Source: Microbacterium sp. VKM Ac-2923 (GTDB lineage: Bacteria > Actinomycetota > Actinomycetes > Actinomycetales > Microbacteriaceae). Taken from it: a stretch of 64,000 nt of DNA. The notes beneath the pieces are model-generated. The model searched no databases and had not been told where the DNA came from. It saw nothing but the letters and a program-made list of their open reading frames with translations. Positions within the stretch are counted from its first letter, which is position 1. Each line of letters starts with the position of its first letter. The translations under genes and the position numbers were made by a program. This document shows, piece by piece, positions 44,304-53,295 of the stretch. Where the stretch lies: contig NZ_JALGRP010000001.1 of the NCBI RefSeq assembly GCF_022815605.1, positions 95,715-159,714 on the forward strand, in the 5' to 3' direction.

Positions 44304-44490
44304 GAGGGACTTCCTGGTCGAGAGGTGAAGGGGCGGCGAACGGGCTCGTCGCCCGGAGGGGGCGGTATCCGGGACCGGGGTCCTCCGCCGCGGGGGAGGG
44401 ATACCGGGCGGGCCCGCCGTCACGAGCCCACCCGGACGCGGACCGCGCGGCCCGCGGGTGACGGAGCTCCCTGGAGGAAGCCCCGCCGGA

Positions 44491-45891
44491 TCACATCGCG
44501 GGGCGGGGATCCCGCAGGTCGCGGCCGGTCCACTCGGGTGCGACGATCGCGGCGACCAGGGCGGACGCCGTGAAGATGCCCATGAGCACCATGATCGGGA
44601 TGATGCTGCCGGTCGCGGCGGCCACCCACGCGGCGGCGACGACCGGGCCGATGCCCGTGGCGATGATGGCGGCGACCTCGCGGACGACGGCGGTGAGGGT
44701 GTAGCGGTTGCGGGCACCGAAGATCTCGGGGATCGAGATGTTCTCCATGGATGCCAGCCCCAGCACCGAGATGTTGTGGATCAGCGCGTAGCCGACGAAG
44801 ATCCAGCCCACCTCGCGGGAGTTGATCAGCAGCAGCGTCGGGACGATCAGCACGAGCGACAGCGACGACATCACGATGTACATCCGGCGGCGACCGACCT
44901 TGTCGCCGAGGAAGCCGACGAGGGGGATCGTGATGAAGCCGATCAGCGACGACACGATGACGATCTCGGGGCCGACCTCCTTCGAGATCGCGAGGGTGAT
45001 CGTGATGAACGAGATGAGGTAGGTCTGCACGATGCCCGAGTTGCCGGCCTGGCCGAAGCGCAGGAAGAACGACACGAGGATGGCCTTCAGCGGCTTCTTC
45101 TGCAGCGACTCGAGCGTGCGGACGTCGTTGGTCTCTGTGGCGACCTTCTGGAGTTCGGCCCGCGAGAGCGCCTTGCCGTCGACGACGTCGGTGCGCTCCT
45201 CGAAGACCGGGCTCTCCTTGAGGTTGAAGCGCACCCACAGGGCGAAGAGCATGATCACGGCGCTGCCGATGAAGGGGATGCGCCAGCCCCACGCGATGAC
45301 GTCGCTCTCCATCATCACGGCGAGCAGGATCGCCCAGATGCCCGAGGCGAAGAGGGTTCCGCAGTTGGTGCCGAGGGCGACCAGCGAGGCGACGACGCCG
45401 CGGCGGTTGTCGGGGGCGTACTCGGCGAGCATGACGCCCGCGCCCGAGATCTCGGCCCCCGCACCGAAGCCCTGCGCGAGACGCAGGATCACCAGCAGGA
45501 TCGGAGCCAGGATGCCGACCTGTTCGTACGTGGGCAGCACGCCGATGAGGGTGGTCGCAGCCCCCATGAGCAGGATCGTGTAGAAGAGCACCTGCTTGCG
45601 GCCGATCTTGTCGCCGATGCGGGCGAAGAAGAACGCGCCGACCGGGCGGGCAACATAACCCACGCCGTAGGTCGCCATCGCCAGGACGACCGCCATGGCG
45701 GCATCCCCTCCGGCGAAGAAGATCTGGCTGAAGACCAGGGCGGCGGCCAGCGAGTAGAGCTGGAAGTCCATGAACTCCAGCGCGGTGCCGAGCCAGCCCG
45801 AGACGGCGGCGCGGGCGAGGTCGCCGGTCGACCTCTTGGCGACGGGCGGTGACGTCGAGGCGTCGACGCCGGGGGCGGAAGAGCTGCTCAT
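44491..45891 (-). CDS. Metabolite:H+ symporter (MHS/MFS family)
   Basis: The 466-residue transporter has 12 predicted helices. [34 protein letters not shown] and [33 protein letters not shown] are the MHS signature, and [29 protein letters not shown] is another. It starts with an aaggag site. Its place between sugar-acid enzymes implies uptake of a hexuronate, mannonate, fructuronate or idonate, so it is the likely entry step of the pathway. Confidence 0.9.
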   Translation of the reverse strand: MSSSSAPGVDASTSPPVAKRSTGDLARAAVSGWLGTALEFMDFQLYSLAAALVFSQIFFAGGDAAMAVVLAMATYGVGYVARPVGAFFFARIGDKIGRKQVLFYTILLMGAATTLIGVLPTYEQVGILAPILLVILRLAQGFGAGAEISGAGVMLAEYAPDNRRGVVASLVALGTNCGTLFASGIWAILLAVMMESDVIAWGWRIPFIGSAVIMLFALWVRFNLKESPVFEERTDVVDGKALSRAELQKVATETNDVRTLESLQKKPLKAILVSFFLRFGQAGNSGIVQTYLISFITITLAISKEVGPEIVIVSSLIGFITIPLVGFLGDKVGRRRMYIVMSSLSLVLIVPTLLLINSREVGWIFVGYALIHNISVLGLASMENISIPEIFGARNRYTLTAVVREVAAIIATGIGPVVAAAWVAAATGSIIPIMVLMGIFTASALVAAIVAPEWTGRDLRDPRPAM

Positions 45892-45943
45892 CGGATTACT
45901 CCTTCGTAGTGATGACGGGTCTGTGACAGCGGGTGTCGGTGGG

Positions 45944-46948
45944 TTAAAGGGAGAGGAGGACCTTGGCGGATGCCGAGGAGTCGCGCGCGGTGGCGAACGC
46001 GCTGACGGCGTCGGTCGCGGGCACGACGTGCGAGACGACCGCGTCGAGGGTGTCGGTCGACGCCAGCATCGCGATGGCGTCGTCGATCTCGGTCGAGAAG
46101 CGGAACGCACCGCGCAGCGTGAGCTCCTTCGCGAGCATCGGGGCGAGGTTCACTCCGAGCTCGGCATCGGGGAGCATGCCGACCTGCACGACGGTGCCCG
46201 CACGGCGGGCCGCGCGCACGGCCTGCGTGAGGGCGACCCCCACGCCCGAGCACTCGAACACGACGTCGAACGATTCGTTCTCGATCGTGTCGGTGCCGAC
46301 GAGGAAGGTCTCGGTCGCACCGAGTGTCCGCGCCCGTTCGAGGGGCTCGGGGCGCACGTCGCTCGCGCCCACGACCGCGGCGCCCGCGTGGACGGCCGCG
46401 GCGGCGACGAGCAGGCCGATCGGACCCGCGCCGATGACGAGGGCGCGCCTGCCCGTGAGGTCACCGGCCAGGCTCACCGCGTGGATGGCGACGGCCAGCG
46501 GCTCGGCGAGGGCGGCGCGCTCGAGGGGGAGCCCCTCGGGCAGGACGCGCACCATGTGCTCCTCCACGATGAGCAGTTCGGCGGCGCCGCCCTGACGGTG
46601 GGGGAATCCTGCGGCGCTGCCGAGGTAGTCACCGCCCGCGCGCAGGTGCGGGCGGTCTTCGAGACCCGCGACCGAGGGGCCGAATCGTGCCGGGTGCACG
46701 GTGACGGGGGTCCCCGGCGCGAGGCGCCCCGAGGGGTCGAGGTCGACCTCGGCGGAGAGCTCGTGACCGGGGGTCAGGGGCTCGCGAACGGCGTACTCGC
46801 CGTTCTTGCCGTGGAAGTAGTAGTGCAGGTCGGAGCCGCAGATGCCGACGTAGCGCACGCGCAGGCGCACCTCGCCGTCACCGGGCTCCGGGGTGGGGCG
46901 GTCTTCCCAGCGGATGTCTTCCGCGCCGTGGATCGCGAGAAGCTTCAT
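45944..46948 (-). CDS. Zinc-type dehydrogenase, L-idonate 5-dehydrogenase-like
   Basis: The 334-residue MDR enzyme has the catalytic zinc ligands in GICGSDLHYYFHGKNGE and GHELS. The Rossmann motif is ALVIGAGPIGLLVAAAAVHAGA. Residues AEPLAVAIHAVSLAGDL, FECSGVGVALTQAVR and RGAFRFSTEIDDAIAML align with L-idonate 5-dehydrogenases. The four-cysteine structural zinc loop of E. coli IdnD is absent (GPSVAGLEDRPHL stands there), as it seems to be in other actinobacterial members. It lies between the fructuronate reductase and the transporter. The substrate may be idonate or another sugar acid. Confidence 0.85.
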   Translation of the reverse strand: MKLLAIHGAEDIRWEDRPTPEPGDGEVRLRVRYVGICGSDLHYYFHGKNGEYAVREPLTPGHELSAEVDLDPSGRLAPGTPVTVHPARFGPSVAGLEDRPHLRAGGDYLGSAAGFPHRQGGAAELLIVEEHMVRVLPEGLPLERAALAEPLAVAIHAVSLAGDLTGRRALVIGAGPIGLLVAAAAVHAGAAVVGASDVRPEPLERARTLGATETFLVGTDTIENESFDVVFECSGVGVALTQAVRAARRAGTVVQVGMLPDAELGVNLAPMLAKELTLRGAFRFSTEIDDAIAMLASTDTLDAVVSHVVPATDAVSAFATARDSSASAKVLLSL

Positions 46949-46991
46949 CGCGTCTCCTTCGTGTCGTGTGCGCTCCGGGAGCGCCGGGTGG

Positions 46992-48488
46992 TCAGGGGGT
47001 GGTGGTCGCCAGGGCGCGGGATGCCGAGAGGGCGTCGGCGACGGCGCTGTCGACCCCGCGCTGCACGATGGTGTCGAGCAGGTCACCGACCCGGTCGACG
47101 AAGGCGGTGCGGTGCGCGAGGTCTTCGCCGAACAGGTGCAGGTCGACGATGGCGCGGGCCGCGAGGTCGCGGCCGCCGCGCACGGCACCCGCGGTGAGGC
47201 GTTCGCGCGCGTTGTCGTTCATCGCCGCGGCGTGCGGACCCGGGTCGAATCCGGCGGGCGGCGCGACGCAGGCGAGGTAGGCGGCGACCGTGAGGGCGAT
47301 GAGGTGCGGGAACTCCCCGCGGTCCAGTGCCTGCAGGACGGGACCGGGGATGCGCTGGCCGAGCTTGACCGATCCGTCGGAGCCGACCTGGTCGGTGCGG
47401 TGTCCCAGCGCGCTGTTGCCCCAGCGGGCGAACAGCTCGCGCTCGTACTGCTCGACGTCGACGCCCGCGGGCGCGGTGATCGAGGGCTCGTACTCGTGAC
47501 GCAGCACGGCTGCGGCGGAGGCCTCGATCACGGGGAGGGCGATGGCATCCGGAATCGTCGCCGCGCCCTTCAGAGCGCCGAGGTAGGCGATGAGCGAGTG
47601 CGTGCCGTTGAGCAGACGCACCTTGAGCAGCTCGTACGCGCCGACCTCGTCGGTGAACACGGCGCCGCCGGCCTCCCACATCGGTCGTCCCGCGGCGAAG
47701 CGGTCTTCGATCGCCCACATCGTGAACGGCTCGGCGGGCACCGGCGCGTCGTCGCGTACGCCGAGCAGGGCGGCGACGCGATCGGCGAACTCCGGGGTCG
47801 TCGACGGGACGATGCGGTCGACCATGCTCGAGGGGAAGGTCACCGCGCGGTCGAGGTAGGCGAGGACGTCGGCGCCCTCGGCATCCGGGAGCTCCTGCAG
47901 GAACGCCCGCACGAGCTTCTCGGTGTGCGAGCCGTTGGACAGCAGGTTGTCGCAGCTGAGGATCGACACCGGCTCGCCGCCGGCCTGGGCGCGACGCTGG
48001 AGTCCGCGTGCGAGCTGCCCGATGGTGGACCGGGGAGCGCCGCCGCGGATGTCGGCGGCGACGATCGGGTCGGCGACGTCGAGCCGCTGACTCGAGGGCG
48101 AGTAGTTGTAGCCGTTCTCCGTCACGGTGAGCGTGGCGATGCGGATCCGCGGATCGGCGAGGTCGGCGACCACGCGCGCCGGGTCGTCGGCGGCGACGTA
48201 GGAGTCGGTGTGCACGCCCGGAATCTCCAGCGAGGTGCCCTCCGGCGAGACGGTCGCGACGGCGTAGAGGTGATCCTGCGCGTGCAGGGAGTCGACGATG
48301 CGGCGCGACCGCGAGGCGACGCCGACGATTCCCCAGTCCCCGCCGTCGGAGCGGAGGGCGGCGGCGGTGTAGACGGCCTGGTGCGCACGGTGGAAGCTGC
48401 CGAGCCCGAGGTGGAGGATCCCGGCGGAGGCGGGCGAGGGTGGCACGACCGCCGACGTGGCCGCGTCGCGGCTCAGACGGGCGGTCAT
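46992..48488 (-). CDS. uxuB: Mannitol dehydrogenase family, probable fructuronate reductase
   Basis: The 498-residue NAD-dependent enzyme has GILHLGLGSFHRAHQAVYT near the N-terminus as cofactor loop. VTFPSSMVDRIVPSTTPEF, the EPFTMWAIEDRFAAGRPMW region and VRLLNGTHSLIAYLGALKG, with the Lys/Asn/His catalytic block, follow. In an operon with ManD and Eda it should reduce fructuronate to mannonate. Arabinitol or mannitol dehydrogenase activity is possible from sequence alone. Its ATG overlaps the stop of a 20-codon upstream frame. Confidence 0.85.
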   Translation of the reverse strand: MTARLSRDAATSAVVPPSPASAGILHLGLGSFHRAHQAVYTAAALRSDGGDWGIVGVASRSRRIVDSLHAQDHLYAVATVSPEGTSLEIPGVHTDSYVAADDPARVVADLADPRIRIATLTVTENGYNYSPSSQRLDVADPIVAADIRGGAPRSTIGQLARGLQRRAQAGGEPVSILSCDNLLSNGSHTEKLVRAFLQELPDAEGADVLAYLDRAVTFPSSMVDRIVPSTTPEFADRVAALLGVRDDAPVPAEPFTMWAIEDRFAAGRPMWEAGGAVFTDEVGAYELLKVRLLNGTHSLIAYLGALKGAATIPDAIALPVIEASAAAVLRHEYEPSITAPAGVDVEQYERELFARWGNSALGHRTDQVGSDGSVKLGQRIPGPVLQALDRGEFPHLIALTVAAYLACVAPPAGFDPGPHAAAMNDNARERLTAGAVRGGRDLAARAIVDLHLFGEDLAHRTAFVDRVGDLLDTIVQRGVDSAVADALSASRALATTTP

Positions 48489-48547
48489 GCGCGTACTCCG
48501 CTGAACGCGGCGGGAGTCGCCTGGTAGGGATCGTCGATGATCGGCAT
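48485..48547 (-). CDS. Possible 20-codon leader peptide upstream of the reductase
   Basis: An ATG at 48547 opens a 20-codon frame (MPIIDDPYQATPAAFSGVRA) whose TGA overlaps the reductase ATG (ATGA). The peptide resembles no known leader and lacks codon runs. It could couple translation to the operon's first gene or be the vestige of a lost gene start. No strong ribosome site precedes it. Confidence 0.4.
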   Translation of the reverse strand: MPIIDDPYQATPAAFSGVRA

Positions 48548-48566
48548 GGCAAGAGTGTGCAGCAGG

Positions 48567-48584
48567 TTGTACAAACTTGTCAAG
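48567..48584. promoter_or_regulatory. Divergent promoter/operator of the hexuronate operon
   Basis: ttgtacaa and cttgtcaag adjoin in the 149-bp gap between the divergent operon and LacI gene. On the minus strand ttgaca here could be a -35. The half-sites resemble a doubled TTGT-CAA box and are a plausible target for the LacI protein. Confidence 0.5.
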
Positions 48585-48636
48585 CTTTTGCACAGAGGGA
48601 TGCACGATGATGGGAGGACGACGACGGGAGGTGGAG

Positions 48637-49608
48637 ATGGCGGCGAACCTCACGGAGGTGGCGCGGCACGCGGGAGTGTCCATCGCCACCGCGTCGCGCG
48701 CCTTCGGCGAACCCGACCGATTGGCCCCCGCCACGCTCGAACGGGTGCGCCGTTCCGCGGCCGAGCTGGGCTACGCGACGCCCCAAGCGGCCACCGGCAC
48801 GCGCACGATCGCCGTGGTGGTTCCGGATGCCGCCAACCCCGTGTACGCCACCCTGCTCAAGGCCATCCAGGGTCAGGCGTGGCACGGTCGCCACCGCATC
48901 GTGCTGTTCGACGCCGACGAGGATCTGCGCCGCGAGCGCGAAGCCATCGAGCTCGGATGCCGCACCGACGGTCTCGTGCTGTGTTCCCCGCGCCTTCCCG
49001 AGGTGGAGGTGCTGGGGCTCGTGCGCGACACTCCGCACGTCGTCGTCAACCGCGTCCTTCCCGGAGCGCTCTGCGTGGTGATGGACGCCGAGCGGGGACC
49101 GACGCAGGCGGTCGAGCACCTCTCGGCCCTCGGTCACGATCACGTCGCCTATGCGTCGGGGCCGCACGGGTCCTGGGCCGACGAGCAGCGCGCCGGCTCC
49201 GTGGCACGCGCCTGCGAGCGTTTCGGCATCCGTCTGACGCGGTTGAGCCATCACGCGGCATCCATTCAAGGAGGCCGGGCAGGGGCCGCGGCCGCCGTCG
49301 CCAGCGGCGCCACCGCGGTCATCGCCTACAACGACCTCGTCGCCCTGGGCCTCGAGGCGGGCATGGCCGAGCTCGGCCGCGTCTGCCCCGACGACATCAG
49401 CATCGTCGGCATCGACGACATCGATCTGGCCGGGGCGGTCACGCCGAGCCTCACGACCGTGCGCATGCCCATCGCGCGCGCCGGTGCCCTGGCCGTCGAC
49501 CTGCTGCTGCAGGCGATGGTCGGCGCCGCGCCGACCGGCGAGACGGTGCTGCCCTCGCAGCTGATCGTGCGCAGTTCCACAGCGCCCCCGCGCGTGCCCC
49601 GTCGCTGA
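48637..49608 (+). CDS. LacI family regulator of the hexuronate operon
   Basis: The 323-residue regulator has the helix-turn-helix NLTEVARHAGVSIATASRAFGEPDRLAPATLERVRRSAAELGYAT. The core begins TIAVVVPDAANPVYATLLKAIQGQAWHGRHRIVLFDADED and the C-terminal VCPDDISIVGIDDIDLAGAVTPSLTTVRMP is standard. It lacks the usual extended hinge (PQAATGTRTI). The ATG at 48637 is chosen because gggagg at 48626-48631 precedes it at the right distance. Its divergent placement from the reductase operon makes it the operon's regulator. Confidence 0.9.
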   Translation: MAANLTEVARHAGVSIATASRAFGEPDRLAPATLERVRRSAAELGYATPQAATGTRTIAVVVPDAANPVYATLLKAIQGQAWHGRHRIVLFDADEDLRREREAIELGCRTDGLVLCSPRLPEVEVLGLVRDTPHVVVNRVLPGALCVVMDAERGPTQAVEHLSALGHDHVAYASGPHGSWADEQRAGSVARACERFGIRLTRLSHHAASIQGGRAGAAAAVASGATAVIAYNDLVALGLEAGMAELGRVCPDDISIVGIDDIDLAGAVTPSLTTVRMPIARAGALAVDLLLQAMVGAAPTGETVLPSQLIVRSSTAPPRVPRR

Positions 49609-49807
49609 CGCGCGTCGGGGCGTCGGCCTCATCCGCGCGCCGAACCCGCCTCCGTTCGCCGATCCCCTGGACGTCCGCGACCATCTCGTGCGGTCTGGAC
49701 GCTCGCGTACGGAGGGGACGATGCCCGCCGCCGCGTCCGCCCTGCCGCCTGCCTCGACGCCGAAAGGTCACGACCCACAGCGAACCCGACGGTGGGACAA
49801 TGAAGAC

Positions 49808-50143
49808 ATGGCCGAGCAGCCCGACCCCGAACGACCGGTATACGTCCGCGACGATATCGAGACCGCGACCGTGCGTCGCGCGCCCAAATACGGCGTGTTC
49901 CTGGCGGCGGGGGCGTTCCTCGGCATCCTCGTCGCCCTCATCCTGAGTGTGGCCATCGACGGTTCCGACGTCAGTCCGTACACGCAGGTCGTCTACTCGC
50001 AGCTGCAGGTGTTCGGTTTCACCGCGCTCATCTGCGTCGTGGCCGGTGTCGCCCTCGCGGCGATCGTCGCGCTGGTCTTCGAGCGGGTGCTCGGCGGACG
50101 CACGCGGCAGGTCACCGTCGACCACGAGCAGTACGAGGTCTGA
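49808..50143 (+). CDS. Small two-helix membrane protein, conserved near purMF
   Basis: The 111-residue protein has a charged N-terminus, then two helices, GVFLAAGAFLGILVALILSVA and FGFTALICVVAGVALAAIVALVF, with a short loop and a basic tail. I do not recognise a family. It sits just before a convergent unknown gene. An ATG at 49808 follows gaagac in place of a canonical ribosome site, and the charged helical ends fit an internal membrane protein. Confidence 0.75.
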   Translation: MAEQPDPERPVYVRDDIETATVRRAPKYGVFLAAGAFLGILVALILSVAIDGSDVSPYTQVVYSQLQVFGFTALICVVAGVALAAIVALVFERVLGGRTRQVTVDHEQYEV

Positions 50144-50146
50144 GCC

Positions 50147-50758
50147 TCACGCCAGCTCCGCGATGATCGGGTGGATCGCGGTGTCGAAGGCCACGACGTC
50201 GCTGCGCAGGCCGTCGGTGACCGCCACCGTGAGCGAGCCGATCCACCACACCCCGCGCTGCGTCAGTGGCAGCACCTGGACGTTCAGCTCGAAAGAGTGA
50301 GCCCGTCGCCCGACAGCTCGCTCGTGTGCGGCGATGGCGCTGGCGTAGGCGCGGTACGACACTCCGGGCCGCGCTGCCGACTCCCGCGCGTAGCGGTCAT
50401 GGCCGAGGCGCGCGAAGTCCACCGCGTCGTCGGCGTGCGCCGCCACGGCTTCGCGGAGCGTGTCGGCGCCGTCGACGGGCAGCGCAATGAGGCCGTCGAA
50501 GCCCTCCACGAGTTCCAGTGGGACGGGTGAGGGGTGCGCCTGGGGCTCCACCGTCATCGCCCAGAACCCCCGCCATTCGCGTTCGAGTTGCGCGTGCGCC
50601 GCCTCCGTCTCGTGTCCGACTGCCGGTGGCGGCACGCGCCGCAGGGAGGGCAATTCTTCGGGGGAACGGATGCCGAGCACCTGGCGCAGATACAGCGCGA
50701 TCAGCACCGATGTCGCCGCGTCCTCGCGGATCACCCACTCCGGCTGGCCGCCCGTCAT
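50147..50758 (-). CDS. Hypothetical protein
   Basis: The 203-residue soluble protein has no recognised motif. Visible regions are WVIREDAATSVLIALYLRQVLGI, ELEREWRGFWAMTVEP-like helical segments, GLIALPVDGADTLREAVAAHADDAVDF and HSFELNVQVLPLTQRGVWWIGSLTVAVTDGL. Alternating charged helices then strands suggest an alpha/beta fold. It is convergent with the small membrane protein, and the ATG at 50758 lies at the first plausible protein-like residue. Confidence 0.65.
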   Translation of the reverse strand: MTGGQPEWVIREDAATSVLIALYLRQVLGIRSPEELPSLRRVPPPAVGHETEAAHAQLEREWRGFWAMTVEPQAHPSPVPLELVEGFDGLIALPVDGADTLREAVAAHADDAVDFARLGHDRYARESAARPGVSYRAYASAIAAHERAVGRRAHSFELNVQVLPLTQRGVWWIGSLTVAVTDGLRSDVVAFDTAIHPIIAELA

Positions 50759-51089
50759 GGCGCCATTGTAAGGACGCTCCGTGCCCAGGGGGATGGATCT
50801 TGCGCCCGGTCGGGCGTTCGGCGGGGAGAGCGGAGGGGCGGGGACGGCGGCAGCGCCGTGTGCGGGGCGTCGGGCGCGGGGCGCGGGGCGCCGGGGCGAC
50901 GAGCCGGGGGCGAGAGGAGGGGTTGGGGTGAGGGGAGGGCCGTACGCAGGGATTGCTCCTCCGACCCTCCCTCGTCCTCTACTCGTCACCTGCGGCACGG
51001 CTCCTCCCCAGCCCGCGCGCCCGGGTATTTCTCCCCCGGAGGCGCCTCGGGCTCTTCGCACGCCTCGGCATTCGACCACCCTGAGCCCC
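50759..51089. other. Intergenic region without a recognised gene
   Basis: 331 bp of G-rich sequence lie between the divergent hypothetical gene and the DUF559 gene. Open frames are arginine/glycine-rich and are not protein-like. I see no operator or exact repeat apart from short G runs. Confidence 0.55.
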
Positions 51090-51935
51090 ATGTCACGGCG
51101 CCCAGATCCCGTCGACCTCGTGAGACAGCGAGGCGGAGTCGTCCGCGGCGTGCGGTTGAGCGAGGCCGGCGCATCGTGGCGCGCGGTGTCTGAGGCCGTG
51201 AACGACGGCAGGCTACTGCGGGTGCGCCGTCGGTGGCTCGCTCTGCCCGACGCCGATCCGCACCTCGTCGCCGCCGCGCGCGGAGGCGTGGTGCTCTCCT
51301 GTCTCACTGCTGCGGAGCACCTCGGACTGTGGGTCGCGACACGCCGCGGCGTGCATCTCGCCGCCGCGCCTCATGCCGGTCGCGTGGACGTCGCCGAGGG
51401 CACTCACGTGCACCGCATGAAGCCGTTGGTGCCTCGGCATCCGGATTCCCTCGTGGATGCCGTGGAGAACACGCTCGTCCTGGCGGCGATGTGCGTCCCC
51501 CGGGAGGAGGCGCTGGCGGTCTGGGAATCCGCGCTCAACAAGAGACTCGTCACGATCGACGCCCTGGAACGCCTCGCCCTGCCGGCGAAGGCGCGTGAGA
51601 TCCTCCGGGTCGCGCAGCCCTTCGCGGACTCCGGGCTCGAGACCATCGTCATCACGCGACTGCGGTGGTTGGGGCTGAGGCTGCTGGCCCAGGCGTGGAT
51701 ACTCGACCACAGGGTCGACCTGTTGATCGGGGACCGGCTCGTTCTGCAGATCGACGGAGCGCATCACGTCGGCGCGCAACGGGCCGAAGACATCCGTTAC
51801 GACGCCCTGCTGACGCTGAACGGCTACCACGTGATCCGCGTCGGCTACCGGCAGATCGTCGACGATTGGCCGAGCGTGCAGGACCTCGTCACGAGAGCCG
51901 TGGCGCAAGGACTCCATCGCGCGCGCCGTCCGTGA
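51090..51935 (+). CDS. DUF559 / Vsr-like endonuclease-domain protein (AbiEi-type N-terminus)
   Basis: The 281-residue protein starts with a short winged-helix-like segment VVRGVRLSEAGASWRAVSEAVNDGRLLRVRRRWLALPD that resembles the AbiEi antitoxin N-terminal domain. It ends with a Vsr/DUF559 fold of the PD-(D/E)XK superfamily: HRVDLLIGDRLVLQIDGAHHVGAQRAEDIRYDALLTLNGYHVIRVGY. Proteins like this are frequent in actinobacteria, often as lone genes, and no toxin partner is next to it here. A nuclease or DNA-modifying role is only plausible. The ATG at 51090 is the first start with protein-like sequence. Confidence 0.75.
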   Translation: MSRRPDPVDLVRQRGGVVRGVRLSEAGASWRAVSEAVNDGRLLRVRRRWLALPDADPHLVAAARGGVVLSCLTAAEHLGLWVATRRGVHLAAAPHAGRVDVAEGTHVHRMKPLVPRHPDSLVDAVENTLVLAAMCVPREEALAVWESALNKRLVTIDALERLALPAKAREILRVAQPFADSGLETIVITRLRWLGLRLLAQAWILDHRVDLLIGDRLVLQIDGAHHVGAQRAEDIRYDALLTLNGYHVIRVGYRQIVDDWPSVQDLVTRAVAQGLHRARRP

Positions 51936-52010
51936 TCCAGGCCGTGCACCCCGGCGCTGTGCGCTCCCGGTGAGAACGTCTTCGCGCCGGGCGTGCTGCG
52001 GGGAGGGGGA

Positions 52011-52075
52011 GGGGTGGAGGGAGGATGCCGTGGGGATGTGGGTCCTCCACTGGTCCCCGGTCCTCCGCCGGTCAG
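52011..52075. repeat. Structured intergenic repeat, family 3 copy B
   Basis: gtggagggaggat, gatgtg, gtcctccac and then tcctccgccgg follow the same order as copy A at 33211-33277. The arm pair T-A replaces C-G, preserving the stem. It lies between the DUF559 gene and purM. Confidence 0.6.
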
Positions 52076-52146
52076 CGCGCCCGACGGGGCGGGCGGTAGC
52101 GACCCGCGCGACGCGCGTGCCTGTCGAGCCCGGGTAGTCTGTTGCG

Positions 52147-53289
52147 GTGGCCTCAGCTCCCCACGAAAACCCCTATTCCGCCGCCGGCGTCAACACTGCC
52201 GCCGGAGACCTCGCCGTCGAATTGATGAAGTCGGCCGTTCGCCGCACCCACGGGCCCGAAGTGCTCGGTGGTGTCGGAGGTTTCGCCGGTCTCTTCGACG
52301 CATCCGCCCTGCGCGACTACGCCAAGCCGCTGCTCGCGACTAGCACCGACGGCGTCGGCACGAAGGTGGCGATCGCGCAGGCCATCGACAAACACGACAC
52401 CATCGGTGAAGACCTGGTGGGCATGGTCGTCGACGACATCGTCGTGGTCGGCGCGCGTCCGCTGTTCATGACCGACTACATCGCGTGCGGCAAGGTCGTG
52501 CCGCAGCGGATCGCCGACATCGTCGCGGGCATCGCCCGCGGCTGCTCCCTGACCGGCACGGCTTTGGTCGGCGGCGAGACCGCCGAGCACCCGGGACTTC
52601 TCGGCATCGACGATTACGACGTGGCCGGCGCCGCGACGGGCGTGGTCGAGGCCGACCGTATCCTCGGCGCCGACCGGGTGAAGGGCGGCGACGTCGTCCT
52701 CGCGCTCGCCTCCAGCGGCCTGCACTCCAACGGCTACTCCCTCGTGCGCCACATCATCGCCGGCGCGGGTATCGCGTACGGTGCCGCGTCCGCCGATCTC
52801 GGCGGCACGTGGGGCGAGGCACTCCTCGAGCCCACGCGTCTGTACACCTCGCCGCTGCTGCGCCTCCTCGACGACGGCGCGGTGGGCTCCGGCATCCACT
52901 CGCTCAGTCACGTGACGGGCGGCGGTATCGCCGCCAACCTCGCGCGTGTCCTGCCGCAGAACACGTGGGTCGACGTCGACCGCTCCACGTGGAGCCCCTC
53001 GCCGGTGTTCCGCGTGCTCGCCGACATGGGCGGGCTGGAGCTGATCGCGACCGAGGGCACATGGAACCTCGGCATCGGCTTCCTCGCCGTCGTCGCACCC
53101 GAGATCGCGGATGCCGCGATCGCGGCGCTCACGGCCGAGGGCATCGCCACGTGGCAGGTCGGCGTCGTCCGTGACGACGTGCGCCCCGAAGGCGAGTACG
53201 AACAGGGCGCGAAGGGCGTCGACGGAGGCGCAGTGCGCCTGGTCGGGACGTACGCGGATGCCGGACACCCGGCGAACGGAGCGAGCTAA
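52147..53289 (+). CDS. purM: AIR synthetase
   Basis: The 380-residue phosphoribosylformylglycinamidine cyclo-ligase closes the imidazole ring using ATP. Motifs are STDGVGTKVAIAQAIDKHDTIGEDLVGMVVDDIVVVGARPLFMTDYIACGK, GGETAEHPG and LASSGLHSNGYSLVRHI. It starts at a GTG and precedes purF by a few bases. Length is normal. Confidence 0.97.
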   Translation: MASAPHENPYSAAGVNTAAGDLAVELMKSAVRRTHGPEVLGGVGGFAGLFDASALRDYAKPLLATSTDGVGTKVAIAQAIDKHDTIGEDLVGMVVDDIVVVGARPLFMTDYIACGKVVPQRIADIVAGIARGCSLTGTALVGGETAEHPGLLGIDDYDVAGAATGVVEADRILGADRVKGGDVVLALASSGLHSNGYSLVRHIIAGAGIAYGAASADLGGTWGEALLEPTRLYTSPLLRLLDDGAVGSGIHSLSHVTGGGIAANLARVLPQNTWVDVDRSTWSPSPVFRVLADMGGLELIATEGTWNLGIGFLAVVAPEIADAAIAALTAEGIATWQVGVVRDDVRPEGEYEQGAKGVDGGAVRLVGTYADAGHPANGAS

Positions 53290-53295
53290 CACCCC

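Noticed and set aside
43062..44573. 503-codon plus-strand frame opposite manD
   Set aside because: It is antisense to the mannonate dehydratase, with no domain motif and no ribosome site.
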